Of a stretch of 64,000 nucleotides of DNA, positions 44,453 through 53,547 are shown piece by piece. The position numbers and the translations under genes were made by a program. Within the stretch, counting starts at the first letter, position 1. Each line of letters opens with the position of its first letter. The notes beneath the pieces were generated by a model. The model saw only the letters and a list, made by a program, of their open reading frames with translations, did not search any database and had not been told where the DNA came from. This stretch comes from Actinacidiphila sp. DG2A-62 (GTDB taxonomy: Bacteria; Actinomycetota; Actinomycetes; Streptomycetales; Streptomycetaceae). The DNA lies in assembly GCF_035825295.1 (NCBI RefSeq), contig NZ_JAYMGI010000002.1, positions 5,881,501 through 5,945,500 on the forward strand, read 5' to 3'.

Positions 44453-44487
44453 TGGCAGGACTGTCGTACTACCGCGACATCCTGCCA
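44453..44487. promoter_or_regulatory. Inverted-repeat operator upstream of the GlxA-type regulator
   Basis: TGGCAGGA (44453-44460) and TCCTGCCA (44480-44487) are perfect inverted arms. Inside them TGTCG (44462-44466) and CGACA (44475-44479) also pair. The element lies 19 bp before the regulator's ATG and is probably bound by the regulator itself. Confidence 0.55.
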
Positions 44488-44505
44488 CATGGCATCCTCG
44501 GAGCC

Positions 44506-45495
44506 ATGCTGCAGAACATCGCGGTGCTGCTCCTCGACGGTGTGCACCCGTTCGAACTCGGCGTCGTCTGCGAGGTCTTCGGCCTCGACCGCAGCGACGA
44601 CGGCCTGCCCGTCTACGACTTCGCGGTGGTCTCCGCCGAGGGCTCCCGGCTGCGCACCCACGCCGGCTTCGAGCTGGCCGTCGGCGAGGATCTGGACCGG
44701 CTGGAGGAGGCCGACCTGATCGCGGTCCCGGCCGGCGACGCGTACGTGCGGCGGGACTTCCCGCCCCGGATGCTGGACGCGCTCACCCGCGCGGTGGAGC
44801 GCGGCGCGACGGTGCTCAGCGTGTGCTCGGGCGTCTTCGCACTGGGCGCGGCCGGGCTGCTGGACGGGCGGCGCTGCTCCGCGCACTGGCGGCACGCCGA
44901 CCTGCTCGCCGCCCGCCACCCGCTGGCCCGGGTCGAGCCGGACGTGCTCTACGTGGACGACTCCGGCGTGGTCACCTCGGCCGGCACGGCCTCCGGCATC
45001 GACGCGTGCCTGCACCTGGTGCGCAAGGAGCAGGGCAGCGCGGTGGCCAACGGCATCGCCCGGCGGATGGTCGTACCGCCGCACCGCGAGGGCGGCCAGG
45101 CGCAGTACGTCGCCCGGCCGCTGCCCCGCGCCGCGGACGACACCGTGGCCGGGGTGCTGGGCTGGATGGAGCGCCACCTGGACCGCGAGGTGACGGTCGA
45201 GGAGCTGGCGGCCCGCGCGCACATGGCGCCTCGGACGTTTGCGCGGCGGTTCCAGCAGGAGACCGGGACGACGCCGTACCGCTGGCTGCTGGGGCAGCGG
45301 GTGCTGCTGGCGCGGGAGTTGCTGGAGGGGACGGACGAGACCGTCGACGCGGTCGCCTCCCGCGCGGGGTTCGGCAACGCGGCGACGCTGCGGCACCATT
45401 TCGCCCGGTGGACCGGCACGACCCCGCACGCCTACCGGCGTGCGTTCCGGGGATCGGGGCGCGCCCCTCGGGGGTTGACGTCTCAGGTCGGCTGA
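44506..45495 (+). CDS. GlxA-type (DJ-1/PfpI + AraC) transcriptional regulator
   Basis: A 329-residue regulator. Residues 1-190 form a DJ-1/PfpI-like amidotransferase-fold domain (IAVLLLDGVHPFELGVVCEV, cited as VLLLDGVHPFELGV, with the nucleophile-elbow-like SVCSGVFALGAAG). The C-terminal ~100 residues are an AraC HTH pair (ELAARAHMAPRTFARRF and AVASRAGFGNAATLRHHF). The ligand is unknown. The ATG at 44506 is chosen over an in-frame GTG-less upstream stretch because the palindromic operator lies just before it. It is divergent from the nrdAB region. Confidence 0.9.
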   Translation: MLQNIAVLLLDGVHPFELGVVCEVFGLDRSDDGLPVYDFAVVSAEGSRLRTHAGFELAVGEDLDRLEEADLIAVPAGDAYVRRDFPPRMLDALTRAVERGATVLSVCSGVFALGAAGLLDGRRCSAHWRHADLLAARHPLARVEPDVLYVDDSGVVTSAGTASGIDACLHLVRKEQGSAVANGIARRMVVPPHREGGQAQYVARPLPRAADDTVAGVLGWMERHLDREVTVEELAARAHMAPRTFARRFQQETGTTPYRWLLGQRVLLARELLEGTDETVDAVASRAGFGNAATLRHHFARWTGTTPHAYRRAFRGSGRAPRGLTSQVG

Positions 45496-45508
45496 GCCCC
45501 CGAGGGGC
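45463..45508. terminator. Hairpin between the convergent GlxA-type and mctP genes
   Basis: GCCCCTCGGGGG (45463-45474) pairs perfectly with CCCCCGAGGGGC (45497-45508). The 22-nt loop contains the end of the regulator gene. It probably terminates transcription from both sides. Confidence 0.6.
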
Positions 45509-45533
45509 GACGGGGTCGAACTGTCAGGTCAGG

Positions 45534-47192
45534 TCAAGCTCCCGCGGGTTCGGGGAGGCCGGGGACGCCGGGCTCGCCCTTCTCCGGGGCCGGGACGGCC
45601 TCCTCCTCGACCTCGGTGACGTAGTCCGCGCGGGACGTCTCGTCCGTGCCGGCCGGCGCCTTGAGGAGGTCGAGGACCACCGTGAGCACCACCGCCACCG
45701 CGAGGTTGAGCACGAAGGCGGTCATGCCGATGTAGCCGATCTTGTCCAGACCGGGGATGTTCGCCGAGTTCCCGCCGAAGTGCGACTGTGTAGGGCTCGC
45801 CTGGTCGTACGCCTTCCACGTGCCGTACGCCATGCCCGCCGCCCAGCCGGCCAGCAGCGCCCAGCGGTGGAACCACCGGGTGAACAGGCCGCCCACGATG
45901 GTCGGCACCGTCTGCAGAATCCAGATGCCGCCCAGCAGCTGGAAGTTGATCGCGACCGTCTTGTCCATCGACAGCACGAAGACCAGCGCGCCGACCTTGA
46001 CCACCAGGGAGACGATCTTGGAGACCTTGGTCTCCTCGCTCGGCGTGGCCTGCGGGCGGATCAGGTCCTTGTAGATGTTGCGGGTGAACAGGTTCGCCGC
46101 CGCGATGGACATGATCGCGGCCGGCACCAGCGCGCCGATGCCGATCGCGGCGAACGCGACGCCGGCGAACCAGGACGGGAAGACGTTCTCGAACAGCTGC
46201 GGGATGGCCAGCTGGGCGTTGTAGCCCTTGATGCCCTTGCCGACGCCGTCGGCGACCGCCATGAAGCCGAGCATCGCCAGCAGGCCGAGCATCAGCGAGT
46301 ACAGCGGCAGGATCGTGGTGTTGCGGCGGATCACGTTGCGGCTGCGGCCGGAGAGCACCGCGGTGACCGAGTGCGGGTAGAGGAAGAGCGCCATCGCCGA
46401 GCCGAGCGCCAGGGTCGCGTACGCCCACTGCGCCTGCGGGGCGGTCACCAGCGAGCCGCGCGGTTTGCCGGTGGCCGGGTTCTTCACCGCGTACGCCTGC
46501 TGCGCGTGGTGGAAGATGCCGTCGAACCCGCCGAGCTTGTACGGGATGTAGATGATCGCCACCGCGATGACGATGTAGATCAGCGCGTCCTTCACGAACG
46601 CGATCAGCGCCGGCGCGCGCAGCCCGGAGGAGTAGGTGTAGGCGGCCAGCACGCCGAAGGCGATCAGCAGCGGCAGGTCCTTGACGAACCAGTTGGTGGA
46701 GTCGCTGCCGCCGACGCCCATCACGTCCAGCACCGCCTGGATGCCGACCAGTTGCAGCGCGATGTACGGCATGGTCGCGACGATGCCGGTCAGCGCGACG
46801 GCCACCGACAGCGCCTTGGAGCCGTACCGGCCGCGGATGAAGTCCGAGGAGGTCACGTAGCCGTGCTTGCGCGAGACCGACCACAGCCGGGGCAGGAAGA
46901 GGAAGACCAGCGGGTAGGCGATGATCGTGTACGGCACCGCGAAGAAGCCGGCCGCGCCCGCGCCGTAGATCGCCGCGGGCACCGCGACGAAGGTGTAGGC
47001 GGTGTAGAGGTCGCCGCCGAGCAGGAACCAGGTGACCCAGGTGCCGAAGGTGCGGCCGCCCAGGCCCCACTCGTCCAGGTGCAGGGCGTTCTCCGCGCGC
47101 CGCCAGCGGGCGGCGAGGAAGCCCATCACGGTGACGGCGAGGAAGAAGAAGATGAAGACGCCGAGCGCGACGCCGTTGACGTCGTTGTTCAC
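45534..47192 (-). CDS. mctP: Sodium:solute symporter, MctP-type monocarboxylate permease
   Basis: A 552-residue SSS-family transporter with about 13 transmembrane helices. Family segments include GGRTFGTWVTWFLLGGDLYTAY (cited as GTWVTWFLLGGDLYTAY), PYIALQLVGIQAV and the sodium-site region AAIMSIAAANLFTRNIYKD. The MctP group takes up lactate, pyruvate and similar acids in bacteria. The C-terminal 40 residues are acidic and cytoplasmic. The GTG at 47190-47192 overlaps the DUF3311 stop by 4 bp. The pair is preceded by an unusual long inverted repeat. Confidence 0.85.
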   Translation of the reverse strand: MNNDVNGVALGVFIFFFLAVTVMGFLAARWRRAENALHLDEWGLGGRTFGTWVTWFLLGGDLYTAYTFVAVPAAIYGAGAAGFFAVPYTIIAYPLVFLFLPRLWSVSRKHGYVTSSDFIRGRYGSKALSVAVALTGIVATMPYIALQLVGIQAVLDVMGVGGSDSTNWFVKDLPLLIAFGVLAAYTYSSGLRAPALIAFVKDALIYIVIAVAIIYIPYKLGGFDGIFHHAQQAYAVKNPATGKPRGSLVTAPQAQWAYATLALGSAMALFLYPHSVTAVLSGRSRNVIRRNTTILPLYSLMLGLLAMLGFMAVADGVGKGIKGYNAQLAIPQLFENVFPSWFAGVAFAAIGIGALVPAAIMSIAAANLFTRNIYKDLIRPQATPSEETKVSKIVSLVVKVGALVFVLSMDKTVAINFQLLGGIWILQTVPTIVGGLFTRWFHRWALLAGWAAGMAYGTWKAYDQASPTQSHFGGNSANIPGLDKIGYIGMTAFVLNLAVAVVLTVVLDLLKAPAGTDETSRADYVTEVEEEAVPAPEKGEPGVPGLPEPAGA

Positions 47193-47479
47193 CGGGAGCC
47201 TCCGGCCTTGCGGTGCCGCTCGTCGAGCAGGACGAGCTGGTACGCGGTGTAGGTGAGCGCCGCGGCCACCGGGACCCAGGCGATCTGGTACCAGTAGAAG
47301 AACGGGATGCCGATGAACCGGGGGGTCATCCGCGCGTAGGAGTCCACCCACAGCAGGGCGACGAGCGGGATGACCAGGCACACGCCGGCCAGCACCCGTG
47401 GCACGGTGACCACGGGCGGTGCGGCCGGCCCGGCGTCACCGGGCGGTGTGGCGGTCTGCGGCGGTGTCTCTTCCGGCAT
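47189..47479 (-). CDS. DUF3311 small membrane protein (symporter partner)
   Basis: A 96-residue protein with two transmembrane helices (VLAGVCLVIPLVALLWV and YWYQIAWVPVAAALTYTAYQ). The DUF3311 family is almost always encoded directly before an SSS symporter, as here, and is likely a small accessory subunit of the permease. The start at MPEETPP (47477-47479) is preferred because an earlier in-frame ATG at 47554 lies within the inverted-repeat leader. Confidence 0.85.
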   Translation of the reverse strand: MPEETPPQTATPPGDAGPAAPPVVTVPRVLAGVCLVIPLVALLWVDSYARMTPRFIGIPFFYWYQIAWVPVAAALTYTAYQLVLLDERHRKAGGSR

Positions 47480-47489
47480 GCGTGCTGCT

Positions 47490-47570
47490 CCGTCCCCTAG
47501 AGCGACCTTGCGGTGACCTGGTCGACCGTGGCCGACCTTGATCTCGGTGCCCAAGGAATCTAGGGGACGG
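47490..47570 (-). promoter_or_regulatory. Candidate structured leader upstream of DUF3311-mctP
   Basis: CCGTCCCCTAGA (47570 to 47559, minus strand) and TCTAGGGGACGG (47501 to 47490) form perfect 12-bp arms enclosing 57 nt. Inside, CCTTG/CAAGG and CGGT/ACCG (with GAC-CAG-GTC) can form smaller hairpins. I do not recognise a known riboswitch class. Arms of this length can arise by chance in GC-rich DNA. Confidence 0.35.
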
Positions 47571-47665
47571 GGCGGACGGGCGTCACTACCTGTGCGGGTG
47601 TGAGTCCCCGGAGGCCGGCGGGGACGCCAGGGCCGGTGGGGCCGGCGGGGCCGGCGCCGCGGGCG

Positions 47666-48436
47666 TCAGTCGGTGGGGCGGCTGAGGCGGGCGACGAACT
47701 TGTAGCGGTCGCCGCGGTAGACCGAGCGGACCCACTCCACCGGCTCGCCGGTGGTGTCGATCGAGTGCCGGGAGAGCATCAGCATCGGCAGGCCGACGTC
47801 GGTGCCCAGCAGCCCCGCCTCGCGCGGGGTGGCCAGCGAGGTCTCGATGGTCTCCTCCGCCTCGGCCGGCCGCACGTCGTAGACCTCGGCCAGCGCGGTG
47901 TACAGCGAGGTGTACTTGGCCAGGCTGCGGCGCAGCGCCGGGAAGCGCTTGGCCGACAGGTGGGTAGTCTCGATGGCCATCGGCTCGCTGTTGGCCAGCC
48001 GTAGCCGCTCGATCCGCAGCACCCGGCCGCCGGGCTTCATGTCCAGCAGCCCGGCCAGCCGGTCGTCGGCGGTGATGTAGCCGATGTCCAGCAGCTGGGA
48101 GGCCGGTTCCAGCCCCTGGGCCCGCATGTCCTCGGTGTACGAGGTCAGTTGCAGCGCCTGGGAGACCTTGGGCTTGGCGACGAAGGTGCCCTTGCCCTGG
48201 ATGCGCTCCAGCCGGCCCTCGACCACCAGCTCCTGCAGCGCCTGCCGGACGGTGGTGCGCGAGGTGTCGAACTCGGTGGCCAGGGTGCGTTCCGGCGGCA
48301 CCGGGGTGCCGGGGGGCATGGTCTGCGTGATGTCCAGCAGATGCCGCTTGAGCCGGTAGTACTTGGGCACGCGCGCGGTGCGGCCCGCGGTGCCGGTCCC
48401 GGTGGCCTCGGCCGCTGTGCCCGCGTCGCTGTCCAT
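47666..48436 (-). CDS. dasR: GntR/HutC-family regulator DasR
   Basis: The global regulator of N-acetylglucosamine metabolism, development and antibiotic production, responsive to GlcN-6-P. The 256-residue protein has an N-terminal winged helix (FDTSRTTVRQALQELVVEGR) and a UTRA effector domain with ALQLTSYTEDMRAQGLEP and EAEETIETSLA. The sequence is very close to S. coelicolor DasR as I remember it. The ATG at 48434-48436 is preferred; a GTG at 48445 is possible. It is divergent from dasA, with dre sites between them. Confidence 0.95.
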   Translation of the reverse strand: MDSDAGTAAEATGTGTAGRTARVPKYYRLKRHLLDITQTMPPGTPVPPERTLATEFDTSRTTVRQALQELVVEGRLERIQGKGTFVAKPKVSQALQLTSYTEDMRAQGLEPASQLLDIGYITADDRLAGLLDMKPGGRVLRIERLRLANSEPMAIETTHLSAKRFPALRRSLAKYTSLYTALAEVYDVRPAEAEETIETSLATPREAGLLGTDVGLPMLMLSRHSIDTTGEPVEWVRSVYRGDRYKFVARLSRPTD

Positions 48437-48610
48437 GACGTTCACTCCCGACTGCTGTCGTGCTGCCGTCACCGGCTTCCTCCCGTTGATTGCGGCTCAC
48501 ATGGTGGCACGCGCTGCCCTGGCCGAGGGAGGCGGTCGGTGGCTGATCCCTCTCAGGTGTCGGTCCGATAACAGACCCGACGGGTGTTCTTATACACCCT
48601 TGACACCCCC

Positions 48611-48650
48611 AAAGGTCTAGGCCAAGCTCCCCGTACTGGTCTAAACCATT
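48611..48650. promoter_or_regulatory. DasR operators (dre) between dasR and dasA
   Basis: ACTGGTCTAAACCATT at 48635-48650 is a good match to the dre consensus ACTGGTCTAGACCAGT. AAAGGTCTAGGCCAAG at 48611-48626 is a weaker copy. A further half-site, GACCAGT, lies near 48666-48672. DasR repression of dasABC through dre sites is established in S. coelicolor. Confidence 0.85.
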
Positions 48651-48767
48651 AAGCCCGGGGAAGTGGACCAGTCCCAAGACCCACGAGCAGGACGCGGTTG
48701 CCGCATGTCGCGCGACAGCCGGCATTTCGGGCGGTGGGGGAGTTTCGGGCATCCTGAGGAGGGTGGC

Positions 48768-50066
48768 GTGAAGCGCAAGCTCATCGCGGCGGTCGGCGTC
48801 GCGACCATGATCGCCGGTGTCGCGGCCTGTGGCGGGTCGGACAAGAAGGACGACAAGTCGGCCGAGAAGCCGGCCGACCGCACCGGCACGGTGACGGTCT
48901 GGCTGATGGCGGAGTCGCAGACCGCCTGGCCCGAGCTGGTCAAGAACACCACGGCCCAGTTCAAGGCCAAGTACCCCAAGGTCAACCTGAAGATCCAGTA
49001 CCAGCAGTGGAGCGACAAGGTCCAGAAGCTGGACGCGGCCCTGGCCGGCTCCAGCGCCCCCGACGTGGTCGAGCTGGGCAACACCGAGACCATGACGTAC
49101 ATCCTCAACGGCGCCCTCGCGCCGGTGGACAAGTCGCAGTTCGCCAACTCCGCGACCTGGATCAAGGGCCTTGAGGACACCTGCACCTACCAGGGCAAGC
49201 TCTACTGCGTGCCCTACTACGCCGGCGCCCGCGTCGCGATCTACAACGCCGACGACTTCAAGGCCGGCACCGGCTCGGACCAGTTCCCGGCCACCGAGGA
49301 CGCGCTGACCGCCGCGCTGGACAAGATCGAGGCGAAGAAGGGCAGCGACAAGACGTACTCGCCGCTGTACCTGCCCGGCCAGTACTGGTACGCCGCGATG
49401 TCGTACGTCAAGGCGTACGGCGGCGCGATCGCCACCACCGACGGCACCAAGTGGACCGCCAGCCTGGAGACCCCGCAGGCGCAGCAGGGCATCCAGCACT
49501 TCATCGACCTGGTCAAGAAGTACAACCACGGCGACCAGACCAAGGACGAGGCCGACCACGCCAACGTGATGGCGCACGGCAAGGCCGGCGTGATCTACGG
49601 CAACGGCTGGGAGGCCGGCTCGGTCGTCACCCCGCCGACCGGCAACGCCAAGCTCAAGGACGCGATCAAGACCGCGACCATGCCCGGCCCCAACGGCAAG
49701 GCGCTGCCCTCCTTCATCGGCGGCTCCGACCTCGCGGTGATCAGCAAGTCCAAGGTGCAGGACCTGGCCAAGGAGTTCATCGCCGACTACACCGACGAGA
49801 AGAACGAGGCCGCGCTGGTCGCCAAGGCGACGCTGCCCAACAACACCACGCAGCTGGAGCCGATGAAGGCCGACCCGGCCACCGCCGCCGCGGCCAACGC
49901 GGTGCCGGACGCCTGGTTCACCCCGATCGCACCGGGCTGGGCGGCCATCGAGAAGCAGGGCATCCTCAAGACGATGCTGCTGGACATCCTCAAGGGCAAG
50001 TCCGTCGCGGACGCCACCAAGGCGGCCGACGACAAGATCAACTCGCTGATCAACAACGCCTCCTGA
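48768..50066 (+). CDS. dasA: Chitobiose ABC transporter substrate-binding lipoprotein DasA
   Basis: A 432-residue extracellular binding protein of the carbohydrate-uptake-1 family, which delivers (GlcNAc)2 to DasBC. The signal peptide ends at a lipobox, GVAAC, with Cys21 as the lipidated residue. Family segments include VTVWLMAESQTAWPELV, APDVVELGNTETM and GKAGVIYGNGWEAG. The GTG at 48768 has GAGGAGGG upstream. The ATPase (MsiK in Streptomyces) is not encoded here, as is usual for das. Confidence 0.95.
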   Translation: MKRKLIAAVGVATMIAGVAACGGSDKKDDKSAEKPADRTGTVTVWLMAESQTAWPELVKNTTAQFKAKYPKVNLKIQYQQWSDKVQKLDAALAGSSAPDVVELGNTETMTYILNGALAPVDKSQFANSATWIKGLEDTCTYQGKLYCVPYYAGARVAIYNADDFKAGTGSDQFPATEDALTAALDKIEAKKGSDKTYSPLYLPGQYWYAAMSYVKAYGGAIATTDGTKWTASLETPQAQQGIQHFIDLVKKYNHGDQTKDEADHANVMAHGKAGVIYGNGWEAGSVVTPPTGNAKLKDAIKTATMPGPNGKALPSFIGGSDLAVISKSKVQDLAKEFIADYTDEKNEAALVAKATLPNNTTQLEPMKADPATAAAANAVPDAWFTPIAPGWAAIEKQGILKTMLLDILKGKSVADATKAADDKINSLINNAS

Positions 50067-50156
50067 CCAGGCGTTGGCCATCGGAGGCGGGCGGTCCGCT
50101 GCTGCGGGCCGCCCGCCCCGGTATCCCGGCATGACACCGAAGAAAGGTCAGCGCAG

Positions 50157-51161
50157 ATGAGTGCCGCCGACACGCATGCCACCGAGCCGGTGACCGGAGG
50201 ACGCCCGCTTGCCTCCCCGCCGGTCCCGTCCGGTCCCTCGGCCAGAGGCCGGGGCCGGGTCAGAAGGAACCGGCAGAGCAGAAGCCTGCCGTTCCTGCTC
50301 GTCGCGCCCGCGCTGGTCATCATGGCCGGCGTGCTCGGCTACCCGCTGGTCGACACGGTGATCCTGTCCTTCCAGGACGAGCGCCGCGGCAATCTGTGGA
50401 TGCACACCTCGCCGCCGTGGGTCGGCTTCGACCAGTACCAGTCGGTGCTGGGCGACAGCCAGTTCTGGCACGTGGTGCTGCACACGGTGGTCTTCGTGGC
50501 CGGCTGCGTCGCCGCGACCATGCTGCTGGGCCTGCTGGTGGCGCTGCTGATGCAGCGGGTGTCCAACTGGGTGCGGATCATGATGACCAGCGTGATGATC
50601 GTGGTCTGGGCGATGCCGCTGCTGGTGTCGACCTCGGTCTTCAAGTTCATGTTCGACTCCGACTACGGCCTGGTCGACCAGCTGCTCACCCGGCTGCCCG
50701 GCGTCGACATGACCGGGCACAACTGGTTCCTCAACCCCACCACCGGCCTGTTCATCATCGGCGTGCTGGTGGTCTGGGGAGCGATACCGTTCATCGCGAT
50801 CAGCCTGTACTCCGCCCTCACCCAGGTCCCCAAGGAACTGGAGGAGGCCGCCAGGATCGACGGCGCCCGGGGACTGGGGATCTTCCGCTTCGTCACCTTC
50901 CCGGTGATCAAGCCGGTGTTCGTGATGACCACCACGCTCTCGGTGATCTGGGACTTCGGCGTCCTCGGCCAGATCCTGCTGATGCGCAACAACATCCCCG
51001 AGCAGGACTACCAGCTGCTGGGCCTGTACTCCTACGTGCAGGCGTTCACCGTCAACTCCTACAGCCGCAGCGCGGCGATCTCCATCATCACGGTGATCCT
51101 GCTCTCCGGCTTCTCCGTGTACTACCTGCGCCAGCTCCTGAAGATCGGAGAGGTCGAATGA
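50157..51161 (+). CDS. dasB: Chitobiose ABC transporter permease DasB
   Basis: A 334-residue MalF-type permease with six transmembrane helices after a 45-residue Pro/Arg-rich cytoplasmic N-terminus. The EAA loop is ELEEAARIDGARGLGIF. The ATG at 50157 lies 90 bp after dasA with GAAAGGTC upstream. Its stop overlaps the dasC start (ATGA). Confidence 0.93.
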   Translation: MSAADTHATEPVTGGRPLASPPVPSGPSARGRGRVRRNRQSRSLPFLLVAPALVIMAGVLGYPLVDTVILSFQDERRGNLWMHTSPPWVGFDQYQSVLGDSQFWHVVLHTVVFVAGCVAATMLLGLLVALLMQRVSNWVRIMMTSVMIVVWAMPLLVSTSVFKFMFDSDYGLVDQLLTRLPGVDMTGHNWFLNPTTGLFIIGVLVVWGAIPFIAISLYSALTQVPKELEEAARIDGARGLGIFRFVTFPVIKPVFVMTTTLSVIWDFGVLGQILLMRNNIPEQDYQLLGLYSYVQAFTVNSYSRSAAISIITVILLSGFSVYYLRQLLKIGEVE

Positions 51162-52039
51162 GCACGGCAGCCGACACCGCGGCCCCCGCCGCCGAGGCCC
51201 CCAGGGTCTACCACACCAAGAAGAAGAGCAGGGCCGGCTGGAACCTGCTGGGCCTGGGCGTCTTCGTGGTGATGGGCTTCCCGGTCTACTGGATGATCAT
51301 CACCGCGCTGCGGCCCAGCCAGGAGATCCTCAGCTACCACCAGAAGCTCTACCCCAGCTCCGTCACGCTGGACCAGTTCAAGCGCGCGATGGACATGCCC
51401 AACTTCTGGGACAACGTCAAGAGCAGCGTGATCATCTCGGTGTTCAGCGTGGTCATCGCGATCGGCGTCGGGCTGCTCGCGGCCTACGCCATCGGCCGGT
51501 TCCGGTTCTGGGGCCGCCGCGGGCTGATGATCACCCTGCTGCTGGTCCAGATGATCCCGGCCACCTCGATGCTGGTGCCGATCTACATCCAGCTCAACGA
51601 CATGGGCGGGCTCAACCAGTACTGGGGCGTGATCGCCGTCTACGCCGCCTCCACGCTGCCGTTCTCGGTGTGGATGCTGCGCGGCTTCATCATCAACATC
51701 CCGCGGGAGCTGGAGGAGTCGGCGATGGTCGACGGCTGCGGCCAGATGGCCGCCTTCCGCCGGGTGGTGCTGCCGCTGCTCGCGCCCGGCCTGGTCGCCA
51801 CCGCCATCTACGCGCTGATGACGGCCTGGAACGAGTACCTGTTCGCGTACGTTCTGCTGCAGGACAACGACAAGTACACGCTCAGCATCTGGCTGCTGAA
51901 GTTCACCGGACAGCGCGGCACCGACTACGGCGCGCTGATGGCCGGCTCGATCCTGATCGCCCTGCCCGTGGTGTTCTTCTTCCTCCTGGTCCAGCGCAAG
52001 GTTGCCGCCGGCCTGACTGCCGGTGCGGTGAAGGGATGA
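51158..52039 (+). CDS. dasC: Chitobiose ABC transporter permease DasC
   Basis: A 293-residue MalG-type permease with six transmembrane helices. The EAA loop is ELEESAMVDGCGQMAAFRRV. It overlaps dasB and the following glycosidase gene by 4 bp each, so the operon dasABC-dasD is tightly coupled. It forms the membrane channel with DasB and is energised by a shared ATPase encoded elsewhere. Confidence 0.93.
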   Translation: MSTAADTAAPAAEAPRVYHTKKKSRAGWNLLGLGVFVVMGFPVYWMIITALRPSQEILSYHQKLYPSSVTLDQFKRAMDMPNFWDNVKSSVIISVFSVVIAIGVGLLAAYAIGRFRFWGRRGLMITLLLVQMIPATSMLVPIYIQLNDMGGLNQYWGVIAVYAASTLPFSVWMLRGFIINIPRELEESAMVDGCGQMAAFRRVVLPLLAPGLVATAIYALMTAWNEYLFAYVLLQDNDKYTLSIWLLKFTGQRGTDYGALMAGSILIALPVVFFFLLVQRKVAAGLTAGAVKG

Positions 52040-53547
52040 CCGTCATTACCGTCGACACCACCGCGCGGAGCCTGACCCGCGACGCGCTCACCGTCCTGCA
52101 GCCCGGCTTCCGCGGCACCACCGCGCCGGACTGGGTGCTGCGCCGGCTGGAGGAGGGCCTGGGCGCGGTCGCCCTGTTCTCCCGCAACATCCAGACCCCC
52201 GAGCAGGTCGCCGCGCTCACCGCGCGGCTGCGGGAGGTCAGCCCCGACCTGCTGGTCGCCGCCGACGAGGAGGGCGGCGACGTCACCCGCCTCGAAGTGC
52301 ACGGCGGCTCGTCCTTCCCCGGCAACCTCGCCCTGGGCGCGGTCGACGACGTCAAGCTGACCCGGGCGGTGGCCGCCGAACTCGGCCGCCGGCTCGCCGA
52401 GTGCGGCGTGAACCTGGACTGGGCGCCGTCCGCCGACGTCAACTCCGACCCCGGCAACCCGGTCATCGGTGTGCGCTCCTTCGGCGCGGACCCCGAGCTG
52501 GTCGCGCGCAACACCGCGGCCTACGTCGAGGGGCTGCAGTCCGCGGGCGTGGCCGCCAGCGTCAAGCACTTCCCCGGGCACGGGGACACCGCGGTGGACT
52601 CGCACCACGCGATGCCGCGGATCGACGTGGACCTGGAGACGCTGCACGCGCGCGAACTGGTGCCGTTCCGGGCCGCGCTCGCGGCCGGCGCGAAGGTCGT
52701 GATGAGCGCGCACATCCTGGTGCCGGCGCTCGACCCGGAGCTGCCGGCCACGCTCAGCCCGGCGATCCTGGGCGGCCTGCTGCGCGCCCCGCGGTCGGCC
52801 GGCGGCCTCGGCTACGACGGCCTGGTCATCACCGACGGCATCGAGATGCAGGCGATCTCCGCCGCGTACGGCATCGCGCGCGGCACCGTGATGGCGCTCG
52901 CCGCGGGCTGCGACGCGATCTGCGTCGGCGGCGGGCTGTCCGACGAGCAGACGGTGCTGATGCTGCGGGACGCCATCGTGCAGGCGGTGCGCGACGGTTC
53001 GCTGCCCGCCGAGCGGCTGGCCGACGCGGCGGCCCGGGTGCGGCGGCTGGCGGCGTGGGCCGCCGAGCAGCGCGACGCCGCCCAGGGCATCGTGCCCGGC
53101 TGCGACGTCGGTCTGGAGGCGGCCCGCAGGGCGCTGAAGGTCACCCGCGGCGACGCCTTCACCCCGGTCACCGGGGCGCCGTACGTGGCGTCCTTCACCC
53201 CGGAGGCGAACATCGCGGTCGGCGACGTCACCCCGTGGGGCGTGGCGGCCGAGCTGGACCGGCTGCTGCCGGGCACCGAGACCGGCACGTACCGCGCCGC
53301 CGACGCCTCGGCCGTGCTGGCCGCGGCCGGCGACCGGCGGATCGTCGCGGTGGTCCGCGACGCCCACCGGCACCCGTGGATGGCCGAGGCGCTCGCCGCG
53401 CTGGTCGCCGCCCGCCCGTCCACGATCGTGGTCGAGATGGGCGTGCCGCAGTCGCCGCCGATCGGCGCGCTGCACATCGCCACGCACGGCGCGGCGCGGG
53501 TGTGCGGCGAGGCGGCGGCGGAGGCGATCGCGGGACGCGAGGCGTGA
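52036..53547 (+). CDS. dasD: GH3-family beta-N-acetylglucosaminidase (DasD/NagZ-like)
   Basis: A 503-residue family 3 glycosidase without a signal peptide, so it acts in the cytoplasm. NagZ-type motifs are KHFPGHGDTAVDSHHAMP, with the catalytic His/Asp loop, and LVITDGIEMQAIS, with the nucleophile Asp. It probably splits imported chitobiose to GlcNAc, which explains its place at the end of das. A C-terminal domain of about 150 residues follows the barrel. The stop is the first TGA of a 33-bp tandem repeat. Confidence 0.9.
   Translation: MTVITVDTTARSLTRDALTVLQPGFRGTTAPDWVLRRLEEGLGAVALFSRNIQTPEQVAALTARLREVSPDLLVAADEEGGDVTRLEVHGGSSFPGNLALGAVDDVKLTRAVAAELGRRLAECGVNLDWAPSADVNSDPGNPVIGVRSFGADPELVARNTAAYVEGLQSAGVAASVKHFPGHGDTAVDSHHAMPRIDVDLETLHARELVPFRAALAAGAKVVMSAHILVPALDPELPATLSPAILGGLLRAPRSAGGLGYDGLVITDGIEMQAISAAYGIARGTVMALAAGCDAICVGGGLSDEQTVLMLRDAIVQAVRDGSLPAERLADAAARVRRLAAWAAEQRDAAQGIVPGCDVGLEAARRALKVTRGDAFTPVTGAPYVASFTPEANIAVGDVTPWGVAAELDRLLPGTETGTYRAADASAVLAAAGDRRIVAVVRDAHRHPWMAEALAALVAARPSTIVVEMGVPQSPPIGALHIATHGAARVCGEAAAEAIAGREA

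Noticed and set aside
41442..47252. A 1936-codon open frame on the plus strand across nrdA and mctP
   Set aside because: It is antisense to clearly conserved genes, has no recognisable domain and a composition expected from GC-rich shadow frames.
47500..47545. A dre site upstream of mctP (CTGGTCGACC)
   Set aside because: Only the central GGTC-GACC matches; the flanks and spacing do not fit the dre consensus.
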